Origin: JAEUOS01 sp965279115
Lineage (GTDB): Bacteria > Pseudomonadota > Gammaproteobacteria > Burkholderiales > JAEUOS01
Reading direction: 5' to 3'
Assembly (NCBI GenBank): GCA_965279115.1
Contig: OZ257137.1
Coordinates: 682,001-746,000, forward strand
Length of the DNA: 64,000 nucleotides
The translations under genes and the position numbers were made by a program. Of the stretch, positions 25,308 to 33,547 are shown piece after piece (the stretch's first letter is position 1; each line of letters begins with the position of its first letter). The notes under the pieces are model-generated. The model had not been told where the DNA came from and made no database searches. It was given only the letters and a program-made list of their open reading frames with translations.

Positions 25308-25780
25308 GAGTGCCCGACGCGATTCGCCATGCGGCCTCCGACCTGATGGCGGAGTACGGCCTCCTGATCGACGAGGACCGGCTGGAAGACTGGGTGGAAC
25401 TCTTCGAGGAAGCCTGCGACTACAAGGTGGTCATCCGCGAGAACGTCGAACAAGGCCTGCCCAACATCCTGATCTGGTGCGACAACCGCGACATGCTGCG
25501 TGACCGCATCGCCTCCTATCGCGATGTCAATGAATACAACCTGCACTGGGACCGGCACGTGATCGGGCCGTTGCGCTTTTGCGGCGAGGCCGCCGGCGTG
25601 TGGACCATCGAGGCCGCCTACAGCCTCTTCCAGACCGATCTCGAAGGCGCGTCACGCCTGTTCTCGGTCGGGCGCTACCGTATCGAATTCACGCTCGCTG
25701 GCGAGGTGGCACGCATCCGGACCGCAACCGTCATCGCCGACACCGGGCTGATTCCGACGCTCCTGGCTTCGCCCATCTAG
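25304..25780 (+). CDS. Rieske oxygenase beta subunit
   Basis: Small subunit of 158 residues with the NTF2-like fold of ring-hydroxylating dioxygenase beta subunits: an N-terminal helix-rich part with EDRLEDWVELFEEACDYKV, the R-D-R-I-A-S-Y block and a C-terminal sheet with FSVGRYRIEFTLAGEVARIR. GTG at 25304 overlaps the alpha stop (GTGA) and has GGGAGG upstream, so the subunits are made in coupled amounts. It supports a hexameric alpha3beta3 oxygenase. Confidence 0.9.
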   Translation: MRVPDAIRHAASDLMAEYGLLIDEDRLEDWVELFEEACDYKVVIRENVEQGLPNILIWCDNRDMLRDRIASYRDVNEYNLHWDRHVIGPLRFCGEAAGVWTIEAAYSLFQTDLEGASRLFSVGRYRIEFTLAGEVARIRTATVIADTGLIPTLLASPI

Positions 25781-25802
25781 TCGGCGCGAGGCAGCGCGCC
25801 GA
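25781..25802. terminator. Hairpin between convergent Rieske and SDR genes
   Basis: TCGGCGCG, six-base loop, CGCGCCGA: perfect eight-base GC-rich stem starting directly after the beta-subunit stop and ending just before the convergent SDR stop. No long T run follows on either strand, so it may act as a two-way terminator of modest strength or an mRNA end protector. Confidence 0.5.
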
Positions 25803-25807
25803 ACTTG

Positions 25808-26581
25808 CTACCAGGCGTTGTAGCCGCCGTCGACCAGCAGGTCGGCGCCGGTCATGAAACTCGATGCGTCGGAAGCCAGGAACAGCGCGGCGGTGCCCAG
25901 CTCATGCGGCAGCCCGAGGCGGTTCATCACATGCTTGGGTCCGAACAATTCGCGCGCCTCATCCATGGTGCCGGCACGCAACAGCATGCGCCCGGTTTCC
26001 ACCGCGCCCGGTGACAGCGTGTTGACGCGGATGTTCTGTGCCGCATGGTCCATGGCCATCACCTTGGCCATCTGGATCAGCGCGCCCTTGGTGCCGCAAT
26101 AGGCCACCCTTCCGGGCGCCCCCACCGACCCGAGCTGCGAAGCGATATGGATGATCGAACCGCCGCCGGCCCGGGCGATATGCGGGATCGCCCACTTGCT
26201 CATGAGGAAAGCGCCGTTGACGTTGATGGCGAACACCTGGGCCCACATGCCGAGGTCATAGTCGAGCACCGAGCCGGCGGCGTCGCTTCCGGCGGCACCG
26301 TTGACCAGCACCTGCAGCGCCCCGAATTCGGCGACCGTACGCTCGACCGCGTTGCGCGTCGAAGCCTCGGAGGTCACGTCGCATTCGATGGCGATCGCGC
26401 GCCCACCCGCCTTGACGATCGCCGCGGCGATCTCAGCAGCCGCGGCGCCGTTGGCATCGACACAAGCCACCGCCGCGCCGGCGTCCGCATAAGCCACGCA
26501 GATCGCCCGGCCGATGCCGCCGCCGCCGCCCGCGACCAAGGCGACCTTGCCGGTCAAGAGGAACTTGTCGAGAGTGTTCAT
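25808..26581 (-). CDS. Short-chain dehydrogenase/reductase
   Basis: Classical SDR of 257 residues. Cofactor motif GGGGGIG near residues 18-24 and an acidic residue after the second strand (ACVDAN) favour NAD. The active site shows Ser in IIHIASQ and the Y-X3-K of AYCGTKGA. The C-terminal FLASDASSFMTGADLLVDGGY block is typical. It lies 75 bases downstream of livF on the same strand and may be the last gene of that unit. It could oxidise a diol or hydroxyacid formed by neighbouring enzymes; the substrate is not known. Confidence 0.88.
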   Translation of the reverse strand: MNTLDKFLLTGKVALVAGGGGGIGRAICVAYADAGAAVACVDANGAAAAEIAAAIVKAGGRAIAIECDVTSEASTRNAVERTVAEFGALQVLVNGAAGSDAAGSVLDYDLGMWAQVFAINVNGAFLMSKWAIPHIARAGGGSIIHIASQLGSVGAPGRVAYCGTKGALIQMAKVMAMDHAAQNIRVNTLSPGAVETGRMLLRAGTMDEARELFGPKHVMNRLGLPHELGTAALFLASDASSFMTGADLLVDGGYNAW

Positions 26582-26656
26582 GGCATCGCTCCGATGATGT
26601 GTCCTAACGCGTGATGGGCTCGGCCGGGCCCGCTGCCGCCGGATGCCGATACGGCG

Positions 26657-27376
26657 TCAGCGGCGGCCGAGATACGCTTCCTTGACCCTGTCGTCCTGCT
26701 TCAACGCCTCGCAGGTGCCTTCGGCGATGATGGCCCCGGTCTGCAACACATAGCCGCGGCTGGCGGTTTCCAGCGCGTAGCGCGCGTTTTGCTCCACCAG
26801 CAGCACGCTGGTGCCGGCGCGATTGACGTCGCGGATGCTGCGGAAGATCTCCTGCACGATGATGGGCGCCAGGCCCAGCGAGGGTTCATCCAGGCACAGC
26901 AACACCGGTTCGGACATCAGGGCGCGGCACAGTGCCAGCATCTGCTGCTCGCCGCCGGAAAGCGTCCCGGCGCGCTGCTCCGCGCGTTCACGCAGGCGTG
27001 GGAACATTTCCATCATGCGCTCGATCAGGCTGTTCACCTTGGCCTTGTCGCCGCGATAACGGAAACCGCCCATCTCGAGGTTTTCGCGCACGGTGAGGAA
27101 CGGAAAGACCTTGCGGCCTTCCGGCACCAGTGCGATGCCGGCCAGCAGTCGCTCGTGCGAGCGCATCAGCGTGACGTCGTTGCCGCGAAACAGGATGCGC
27201 CCGCGGCGCGGCTTCATCGCCCCCGCCACGCCGCGCAGCGTGGTGGACTTGCCGGCGCCATTCGAGCCCACCAGGGTGACGATCTCGCCTTCGTTCACGG
27301 TGAAGGAAATATCCCGGCAGGCAGCCACGTCGCCATAGGCGAGTTCCATGCCCTCGACTTGCAGGAGCGCGGCCAT
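26657..27376 (-). CDS. livF: Branched-chain amino acid-type ABC transporter ATP-binding protein LivF
   Basis: ATPase of 239 residues. Walker A GSNGAGKST (37-45), signature LSGGEQQ, Walker B LLCLDEPSLGL and the H-loop-region LLVEQN are visible; the LivF-type VPEGRKVFPFLTVRENLEMG block separates it from LivG. It pairs with LivG to power the permease. The start shares one base with the livG stop. Confidence 0.93.
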   Translation of the reverse strand: MAALLQVEGMELAYGDVAACRDISFTVNEGEIVTLVGSNGAGKSTTLRGVAGAMKPRRGRILFRGNDVTLMRSHERLLAGIALVPEGRKVFPFLTVRENLEMGGFRYRGDKAKVNSLIERMMEMFPRLRERAEQRAGTLSGGEQQMLALCRALMSEPVLLCLDEPSLGLAPIIVQEIFRSIRDVNRAGTSVLLVEQNARYALETASRGYVLQTGAIIAEGTCEALKQDDRVKEAYLGRR

Positions 27377-28158
27377 CAGGAATCCAGCCCGCCGGTGAAC
27401 TCGCCGCCAAGATACGCGTCGATCACCTTGGGATTGCTCTGCACGTCACGCGGCGCGCCGTCGAACAGGTACTCGCCATGGTCCATCACGAACACATGGT
27501 CGGCCACGTTCATGACCAGATCCATGTTGTGTTCCACCACCACCACGGTGATGCCGCGCTCGCGCATGTCCTTCAAGCGTTGCAGGAGGAAACCCATTTC
27601 CGCCGAATTGAGGCCGGCCGCGGGTTCGTCGAGCATGAAAAGCTTGGGTCCGGTGGCCATGGCACGCGCGATCTCGAGCATGCGCTGTTGGCCATAGGCC
27701 AGCGAGCCTGCCCGCTGCAGCGCGAGATCGGCCAGGCCGACGAATTCGAGCAGGGCCATGCCCTCCTCCCGGCAATGGGTCCAGTCGCGCCAGAACGCGG
27801 CACCGGGAATCAGGTACTGCCAGGCCGGCACCTTGTGATGGACGTGAAAACCCGCCAGCACGTTGTCGAGCAGCGAGAGCTGTTTGAACAGGCGGATTTT
27901 CTGGAAGGTACGCGCCAGCCCGAGGCGCACGCGCTGGTGCGCCGGCAGTCCGGCCAGCTGCTGCCCGGCGAAGATGAGTTCCCCCGAGTCGGGCTGATAG
28001 GTGCCCGACAGCAGGTTCATCATGGTCGACTTGCCCGCGCCATTCGGACCGATCACGGCATAGATGGAATGCTCGGGAATGGAAAGCGAAATGCCCTGCA
28101 CGGCCTTGACGCCGCCGAAGCTCTTGCGCAACTCCTTCGTTTCGAGAAGCACGCTCAT
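27376..28158 (-). CDS. livG: Branched-chain amino acid-type ABC transporter ATP-binding protein LivG
   Basis: ATPase of 260 residues with Walker A GPNGAGKST (37-45), the LivG-type LARTFQKIRLFKQLSLLDNVL block, signature region LAYGQQRMLEIARAM, Walker B LFMLDEPAAGLN and the late VVVVEHNMDLVM. It overlaps livM by four bases (ATGA on the minus strand) and livF by one. Confidence 0.93.
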   Translation of the reverse strand: MSVLLETKELRKSFGGVKAVQGISLSIPEHSIYAVIGPNGAGKSTMMNLLSGTYQPDSGELIFAGQQLAGLPAHQRVRLGLARTFQKIRLFKQLSLLDNVLAGFHVHHKVPAWQYLIPGAAFWRDWTHCREEGMALLEFVGLADLALQRAGSLAYGQQRMLEIARAMATGPKLFMLDEPAAGLNSAEMGFLLQRLKDMRERGITVVVVEHNMDLVMNVADHVFVMDHGEYLFDGAPRDVQSNPKVIDAYLGGEFTGGLDS

Positions 28159-29171
28159 CGCCCGCCCCCGGCCGTGTCAGACGCCTTGGAACCACGCAGG
28201 CGCCCCACCAGCACCTGCCAGGCCTGCAGGATGCCGCCGGGCATGAACAGCACCACCAGCGTCAGCGCAAGACCGTAGACGATCAGGCGAAAGTCACCGA
28301 AGCCGCGCAGCAACTCGGGCAGGAAGGTAAGCACAATGGCGCCTATGACCGGGCCTATCATGGTGCCCATGCCGCCAACGATCACCATGGCCAGCATGGT
28401 GAAGGACTCGACAATGCCGAAGGCGTCCGGCACCAGTGTGCCGACAAAGCCCGGATAGAAACAGCCGGCCAAACCTGCGATCGCCGCGGAGAGACCGAAG
28501 GAAAACGCCTTCCAGCGCGCGCCGTTGACGCCCAGCGAAGCCGCGGAGATCTCGTCTTCGCGAATCGCCCGCAGGGTCTCGCCGATCGGCGAACGCACCA
28601 GGTTGTCGAGCATTACGTAGATCACCAGCGCGATGCCGGCAACCAGATAGAACAATGCCGCCTGGTTGCCGAAGGATATTTCCGGCAGGCCCGGCAGGTT
28701 GATCGGCGGCGGCGGCATGATGCCGTAGATGCCGCGCACGCCCTTGGTCACCGACTCCCAGTTGATGAGGATCTGGTAGACGATCACCGCGAAGCCGAGC
28801 GAGGCAATGCCCAGGTAGTGGCCGCGCAGGCGTGCCGCGAAAGCCGCCAGCAACAGTCCTACCAGCCCGGCCGCGACCACCGCGACCACACCCGCCAGCC
28901 AGAAGTTCCAGCCATAGTTCTTGAGCAGCACAGTGGTGACATACGCGCCGATGGCGAAAAAACCGGACTGGCCCAGGCTCAACTGCCCGGTGTAGCCGAT
29001 CACCAGGTTGAGCGACATCGCCAGCAGCACGTTCATGGCGGTTACCACCAGGATGCCGCGCCAATAAGGCGTGCCGAGGATCATCGGCAGGAGCGCAATG
29101 ACCACCAGCGCCGCGAGAAAGGCCGGCCATCGCACCGGGCGACGCAGCACGTCGGCAACGGGGAGGCTCAT
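28155..29171 (-). CDS. livM: Branched-chain amino acid-type ABC transporter permease LivM
   Basis: Membrane permease of 338 residues with about nine hydrophobic helices. Recognised by AMSLNLVIGYTGQLSLGQSGFFAIGAY and the coupling-helix region IREDEISAASLGVN, and the late GGMGTMIGPVIGA. AGGAGGG precedes the ATG at 29171. It forms the heterodimeric channel with LivH. The spacer to livH carries two hairpins. Confidence 0.92.
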   Translation of the reverse strand: MSLPVADVLRRPVRWPAFLAALVVIALLPMILGTPYWRGILVVTAMNVLLAMSLNLVIGYTGQLSLGQSGFFAIGAYVTTVLLKNYGWNFWLAGVVAVVAAGLVGLLLAAFAARLRGHYLGIASLGFAVIVYQILINWESVTKGVRGIYGIMPPPPINLPGLPEISFGNQAALFYLVAGIALVIYVMLDNLVRSPIGETLRAIREDEISAASLGVNGARWKAFSFGLSAAIAGLAGCFYPGFVGTLVPDAFGIVESFTMLAMVIVGGMGTMIGPVIGAIVLTFLPELLRGFGDFRLIVYGLALTLVVLFMPGGILQAWQVLVGRLRGSKASDTAGGGR

Positions 29172-29197
29172 CGGACCACCCTCCTGTCACTGTGTGA

Positions 29198-29218
29198 CAT
29201 CCTCCCCGCGGGAGGATG
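29198..29218. repeat. First hairpin in livH-livM spacer (REP-like)
   Basis: CATCCTCCC-CGC-GGGAGGATG: perfect nine-base arms around three bases, 27 bases ahead of livM. Followed at once by a second hairpin; the pair resembles repetitive extragenic palindromes scattered in proteobacterial operons. It could end decay of the livKH mRNA or reduce downstream expression. Whether it is repeated in the genome cannot be seen here. Confidence 0.5.
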
Positions 29219-29219
29219 A

Positions 29220-29250
29220 GCGCTCCCTTCGGGCGGCCGTTCGGGAGCAC
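29220..29250. repeat. Second, imperfect hairpin after livH stop (REP-like)
   Basis: GCTCCC (29222-29227) pairs with GGGAGC (29243-29248), with an outer G-C pair after one mismatch and a self-complementary CGGCCG in the loop. It ends directly at the livH stop codon. Together with the preceding hairpin it fills almost the whole 79-base livH-livM spacer. Confidence 0.45.
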
Positions 29251-30168
29251 TCATACGTTCTCCTCGCGCCGCTCGGCGATAAGCCCGGTGGGCTTGACCA
29301 CCAGCATGATCAGGAGCAGGACAAACACCACCAGGTCGATCACGCCTGAGCCGAGGTATTGCACAGTAAAGGCCTCGATGATGCCCACCAATATGCCGGC
29401 GATGATGGTGCCTTCCATGTTGCCGAAACCGCCGATGATCACGATGGCGAAGGCCTTGACGATCACGCTGGCGCCGGCGAACGGCGTAAGCACGATCACC
29501 GGTCCGAGCAGGGCGCCGGCCATGCCCGCCAGGGCCGAGGCGATGACGATGGTGAGTGCGATCAGGAAATTCTCGTTGATGCCCATCAGCCCCGCGGTTT
29601 CCCGGTCCTGCGACACCGCGCGCAGCGCCTTGCCCAGGAAGGTGAATTTCATGAAAGTGTAAAGACCGCCGATGGCCAGCGCGGCGACGATCACGACAAG
29701 CACGCTTTGCTCGGAAAAGAAGATCTTGCCGAAGCGGATGGTGTTTTGCGCGAACGGCGAGTCGAACTGGAACGGAATGGGTCCGAAAAGAATCAACTGG
29801 CCGTTCTCCAGCAGCACCGAAACACCGATGGTCGCGATCAGGGGCCGCAATTCGTCGCTGCGGTTGCGCAAGGGCGCGAACACGGCGGCATTGACCAGGA
29901 GCCCCAGCAAAGCGCCTGCCGCCAGCGCCATGAAGATCGACAACACATAGCCGGTGCCGTCGGACATGCCCATCCACTTGGTGAACAGGCGCGTGGCGCT
30001 GAAAAATGCCGCGAACGCGCCGACGGTGACGAAGTCGGCATGGGCGAAATTGATCTGGTTCATCACCCCGTAGATGAGGGTGAGCCCCAGGGCCACCAGC
30101 ACATACAGGCAGCCCAGGTAGATGCCGTTGATCGACTGCTGCAGGATCAGGGCGAGAAAATCATTCAC
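29251..30168 (-). CDS. livH: Branched-chain amino acid-type ABC transporter permease LivH
   Basis: Membrane permease of 305 residues with about eight helices; blocks LGCLYVLVALGLTLIYGVMNQINFAHADF, the coupling region LRAVSQDRETAGLMGIN and GGFGNMEGTIIAG are family hallmarks. Partner of LivM. The mRNA spacer from livK contains a very stable hairpin, which fits lower permease than receptor output. Confidence 0.92.
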   Translation of the reverse strand: MNDFLALILQQSINGIYLGCLYVLVALGLTLIYGVMNQINFAHADFVTVGAFAAFFSATRLFTKWMGMSDGTGYVLSIFMALAAGALLGLLVNAAVFAPLRNRSDELRPLIATIGVSVLLENGQLILFGPIPFQFDSPFAQNTIRFGKIFFSEQSVLVVIVAALAIGGLYTFMKFTFLGKALRAVSQDRETAGLMGINENFLIALTIVIASALAGMAGALLGPVIVLTPFAGASVIVKAFAIVIIGGFGNMEGTIIAGILVGIIEAFTVQYLGSGVIDLVVFVLLLIMLVVKPTGLIAERREENV

Positions 30169-30222
30169 GCGAAGGAGCGCTTTTCAGGAAAGGATTGCAT
30201 GACCGGGCCGCAACCCGGCAAG

Positions 30223-30246
30223 CCGCTGCCCGGACCCGGGCAGCGG
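30223..30246. promoter_or_regulatory. Strong hairpin between livK and livH
   Basis: CCGCTGCCCGG, two bases, CCGGGCAGCGG: perfect eleven-base stem 18 bases after the livK stop. No T run follows on the minus strand. In binding-protein operons such structures act as attenuators or mRNA stabilisers that favour the receptor gene over the permeases; that role is inferred here. Confidence 0.55.
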
Positions 30247-30264
30247 AAGTCGTTTGTCAACCGC

Positions 30265-31425
30265 TTACCAGTTGAGTCCCTTCCAGGACAGGTCGGGCTG
30301 GGTTTCGACGAAGTGGATCACCGACATGTCGGAGTTCTGGCCCTTGGCGTCAAAGGTGATCTTGCCGGTGGTGACTTCCACGTCCTTCATCTTGGAGAAG
30401 CGGTCGCGGATGGACTCGGAATCCTTGGCGCCGCGCCGCACGGCCTCGGCGATCAGCAGCATGGTGTCATAGGCATGCGCGTTGATGTGCGTCGGCGTCT
30501 TGTCGGCGCCGTACTTGGCGCGGAAGGCCGACACGAAATCGGTGACCATCTTGCGCTTTTCGGTCGGGTCGAACTGGACGATGCGGATGTAGCCCACGGA
30601 TGCCTGGCCGGCCTTCTGGTCATAGCCCCATGGCAGCCAGATCGAACCCATCTGGATGCCCTGCCCGCCGCCGCCCTTGACGACCTTGGCCTGGGCCAGC
30701 GCCTGCGACAGGCGCACCTGCTGGCCTTCGAGAGCGAAGGTTGGCAACACGTCCACCTTGCCGAGCGCGGCGATGCGGGTGGCGATCGGCGTGAAGTCGT
30801 TGACGTCCTGGGCGAAATCGATGCGCGCCAGGATCTTGCCGCCGGCCGCCTCGAATTCCTTGGCGAAACCATCGGCGTTGTCCACGCCCGCATTGGTCTT
30901 GACGTGCAGCAGCACCGCGGTGCGGGCACCGAGCTTGGTGTAGGCGTTGCGTCCCAGCGGCACGCCTTGTTGCGCGGCATTCGGGAAAATCCGGAAGACG
31001 TATTTGTAGCCTGACTCGGTCAACTGGTTGGCGGCGGAGCCGGCATTGAGCATCGGCACCTTGGCCTGCTCGAGGATGGGCGCGATCGCCAGCGACGCGT
31101 CCGAGCATTCCTCGCCCACCACGATATGCGGCTTCAACTGTTCAAGCACGCGCTTGACCGTATTGGTCGCCTGCAGCGGGCTGCAGGCGGAATCCTCGAA
31201 CTGCACCTCGAGCTTGGTGCCGTTGATGCCGTTGCCCTTGTTGATCTGCTCGAGCGCCAGGGCGACACCTTCCTTGCCCTGCACACCGAAATAGGACGCG
31301 GGACCGGAAATCGGCACCAGTACACCGACCTTGATGACGTTCTGGGCAAGCGTGGAAGTTGAAAGCGCGGCAAGCGCCAGCGCCCCGATCAGGGCGCCCG
31401 GTTTCAGGGCGGAAAAACGAATCAT
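30265..31425 (-). CDS. livK: Branched-chain amino acid-type ABC transporter substrate-binding protein
   Basis: Periplasmic type I binding protein of 386 residues. Signal peptide 1-27 (STLAQ), then VIKVGVLVPISGPASYFG, the ALEQINKGNGING block, VVGEECSDASLAIAPI and NAGSAANQLTE of the Leu/Ile/Val-binding fold. GAGGAG lies before the start. It is the receptor for the importer encoded downstream. Given the catabolic context, the ligand may be an aromatic or other organic acid rather than an amino acid (inference). Confidence 0.88.
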   Translation of the reverse strand: MIRFSALKPGALIGALALAALSTSTLAQNVIKVGVLVPISGPASYFGVQGKEGVALALEQINKGNGINGTKLEVQFEDSACSPLQATNTVKRVLEQLKPHIVVGEECSDASLAIAPILEQAKVPMLNAGSAANQLTESGYKYVFRIFPNAAQQGVPLGRNAYTKLGARTAVLLHVKTNAGVDNADGFAKEFEAAGGKILARIDFAQDVNDFTPIATRIAALGKVDVLPTFALEGQQVRLSQALAQAKVVKGGGGQGIQMGSIWLPWGYDQKAGQASVGYIRIVQFDPTEKRKMVTDFVSAFRAKYGADKTPTHINAHAYDTMLLIAEAVRRGAKDSESIRDRFSKMKDVEVTTGKITFDAKGQNSDMSVIHFVETQPDLSWKGLNW

Positions 31426-31467
31426 GTTGAGCTCCTCGGATAGGGCAGGGAACGAGTGAACGGACGT

Positions 31468-31490
31468 CCCGAACGCAATTCACATTCGGG
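31468..31490. promoter_or_regulatory. Interrupted dyad upstream of livK
   Basis: CCCGAA, 11 bases, TTCGGG, 43-65 bases ahead of the livK ATG. Arms are short but the spacing suits a dimeric regulator; no regulator gene is close. Confidence 0.25.
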
Positions 31491-31572
31491 TACGGCTTTC
31501 ATTTTTTGAACGGCTTTTTTTTAGATTACCTCAGACACTCCGCGGGAGCAAGCACCAATATGTCCGGTCAAA

Positions 31573-32397
31573 TCAGGGGTCTGGCGAACCGGCCGCGAGC
31601 GCAGCGTGAAAACGACCGGCCGCCGCGATCATCGCGGCGGCCGCACGCCCGCGCAGGTGCTCGGGAAACATCTCGAACTCGAAATACCCGCCGAATCCGG
31701 CAACCCGGATATCTGCCAGCAGGGATGCAACGTCGATCAATCCATGTCCTGCTTCCTCACGCACGAACTGTGCCGGGTCGTCCGGCGCCGCCACGTTGCA
31801 GAACTGCACCAGCCTGATCTTGTGCGCGGCGGTTTCAAGCAGCGTGTAGAAGTCCGGGTCCCACCAGGAATGGAAGAAATCCAGCGTCAACCCGAGGTTG
31901 TCGTGCTCGCGCGCCAGGGCCAGCGCACTGGCGATGGTATTGACGCAGCCCTTTTGCAGGACACCCAGCGGATGGATCATCTCCAGGCCCAGGTTCACGC
32001 CATGGGGCGCCGCGGCGCGCGCAAGCTCTCCTACGCCATCCGCCACCTTCGCACGCGCCTCGCGCAGGGCGAGGGGGCCGTGTGCGACCCCGCCGGCAAT
32101 CACCACCAGGGTTTGTGCCTCAAGTTCGGCTGCCGTTGTGATCAGCTGTGTATTGCGGTCTGCCTGTCCGCGCGCAAGCTCCGCGTCGCCATGCAGGAAA
32201 TAGCCCGCGCTGTTGAGTGAGGAGACTGCCAGTCCGTGGCGCTTGAGCAGCGCACGGATGGCGGCGACCGGCATCTCGTCGAGCGCGCGCAAGGTCAGGC
32301 CCACCGCCTGCGCGCCCGCGCGTTCGGCCAAGTCGCAGAATTGCGCCAGCCCGAGATCGGGCGGGCAGACGTAGAAGTTGATTGCCAGGGGATTCAT
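31573..32397 (-). CDS. Sugar phosphate isomerase/epimerase family protein (xylose isomerase-like TIM barrel)
   Basis: AP-endonuclease-2-type TIM barrel of 274 residues. Visible blocks are INFYVCPPDLGLAQFCDLAERAGAQAVGL at the first strand, the metal-ligand-type GLEMIHPLG (Glu and His), GLTLDFFHSWWDP (Asp, His) and GYFEFEMFPEHLRG near the end. Members isomerise or epimerise sugars and keto acids with a divalent metal, or dehydrate inosose-like compounds. ATG at 32397 is preferred to an upstream TTG. It lies 147 bases ahead of livK on the same strand and may be cotranscribed with the importer. Confidence 0.82.
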   Translation of the reverse strand: MNPLAINFYVCPPDLGLAQFCDLAERAGAQAVGLTLRALDEMPVAAIRALLKRHGLAVSSLNSAGYFLHGDAELARGQADRNTQLITTAAELEAQTLVVIAGGVAHGPLALREARAKVADGVGELARAAAPHGVNLGLEMIHPLGVLQKGCVNTIASALALAREHDNLGLTLDFFHSWWDPDFYTLLETAAHKIRLVQFCNVAAPDDPAQFVREEAGHGLIDVASLLADIRVAGFGGYFEFEMFPEHLRGRAAAAMIAAAGRFHAALAAGSPDP

Positions 32398-32487
32398 GAT
32401 CAAATGGTTTCCGGTTCGACATTGGGGCGGATATTGCCATCATGTGGCGTGCAAGTCCCGGACTTCCTGCAGGCCCCCTTTTCCGAC

Positions 32488-33480
32488 ATGCCGCGCGCCC
32501 ACCTGACGCCCAATCAACCCGCCGCACCGGCACGCGCGGTGCGCCTGGATTTCATCCTGCGCCGCTTGCGGATTGTCGCGCTGCTCTGTGTGGCCGGACT
32601 GCTGCCCGCGCCGCTGGCAGCGCTGCTTCCGCAGGACGCCGGCGGCACGCTGGTCTGGCTGCTCGACCTGGCGTGCCACTGGCAATGGCTGTTCGCCGCC
32701 GGACTGGTGATCTCCGCGCTCGGCTGCGCCATGGCGATTCCCCGCTGGGCCCTCCTGGTGCCGCTTGCGGCATTGCCGTGGTTGAGCGCTTCACCCGTGC
32801 TGCCGGCAGCAGCCGCCGGCGCGGAGGTGTTCAGCATCGCCAGCGCCAACGTGCATTTCGACAATGCCGACCCGCGTGCCCTGCTTGCCTGGGTCGAGTC
32901 CGAGCAGCCGGACGTCCTGGTGGTACTGGAGATTTCGCCCCGCTATGCGGCCGCGCTCGGCCCCCTGCGCGGCTACCCGCACCGTCGTGTGGTTCCGGCG
33001 GATTCGCCGTTCGGCATCGCGCTGTACTCGCGTCATCCCCTGGACCAGGTGGTCGCAACCACGGATGCGGACGGGCTGCCGCATATCGAGGCAATGGTCG
33101 CCTGGCAGGGTCGCCGCATCCATCTGCTGGCGGTACATCCCATGCCGCCGATTTCGGCTCACTTCCACGCCGAACGAAACGCCAAGCTGGCCCGCTGGGC
33201 GCGCGCCGCAGGGGCCAGCCGTTTGCCGACGCTGGTGGCGGGCGACCTCAACGCGACACCGTGGTCCACCGCATTCAACGAGCTCGATGCCCTGGGACTC
33301 AGGCGTGCCACCGGCCTGGCGCCGACCTGGCCTGCCGCCCTGCACGGGATCATCGGCATTCCCATCGACCATGTGCTGGCCTCGCGCCACTGGCGTCTGG
33401 TGGCGAGCGGCCGCGGACCGGGTCTCGGCTCGGACCACCTGCCGGTGATCGCGCGCCTGATGCCGGTCGGCGACCGCTGA
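32488..33480 (+). CDS. Membrane-anchored endonuclease/exonuclease/phosphatase (EEP) family protein
   Basis: Protein of 330 residues with two to three N-terminal hydrophobic segments (about 28-48, 52-80, 86-108) and an EEP catalytic domain from about 115. Active-site residues line up as Asn121 (SANVHF), Glu148 (VLEIS), Asp253-X-Asn255 (GDLNATPW), Asp294-His295 and Asp316-His317 (GSDHLP). The domain hydrolyses phosphodiesters and probably faces the periplasm, like the YafD/vanX-neighbour type membrane EEP proteins. The start is uncertain because no ribosome site is obvious. It stands alone between two units. Confidence 0.8.
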   Translation: MPRAHLTPNQPAAPARAVRLDFILRRLRIVALLCVAGLLPAPLAALLPQDAGGTLVWLLDLACHWQWLFAAGLVISALGCAMAIPRWALLVPLAALPWLSASPVLPAAAAGAEVFSIASANVHFDNADPRALLAWVESEQPDVLVVLEISPRYAAALGPLRGYPHRRVVPADSPFGIALYSRHPLDQVVATTDADGLPHIEAMVAWQGRRIHLLAVHPMPPISAHFHAERNAKLARWARAAGASRLPTLVAGDLNATPWSTAFNELDALGLRRATGLAPTWPAALHGIIGIPIDHVLASRHWRLVASGRGPGLGSDHLPVIARLMPVGDR

Positions 33481-33547
33481 GCGCGAGGCATCCATCCCCG
33501 GTCTGATATTCTGCGAAGTTCCAGAGGCGACCCTCCCAGAAAGAACC

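Noticed and set aside
29359..31014. Open plus-strand frame of 551 codons
   Set aside because: Antisense to livH and livK; no motifs.
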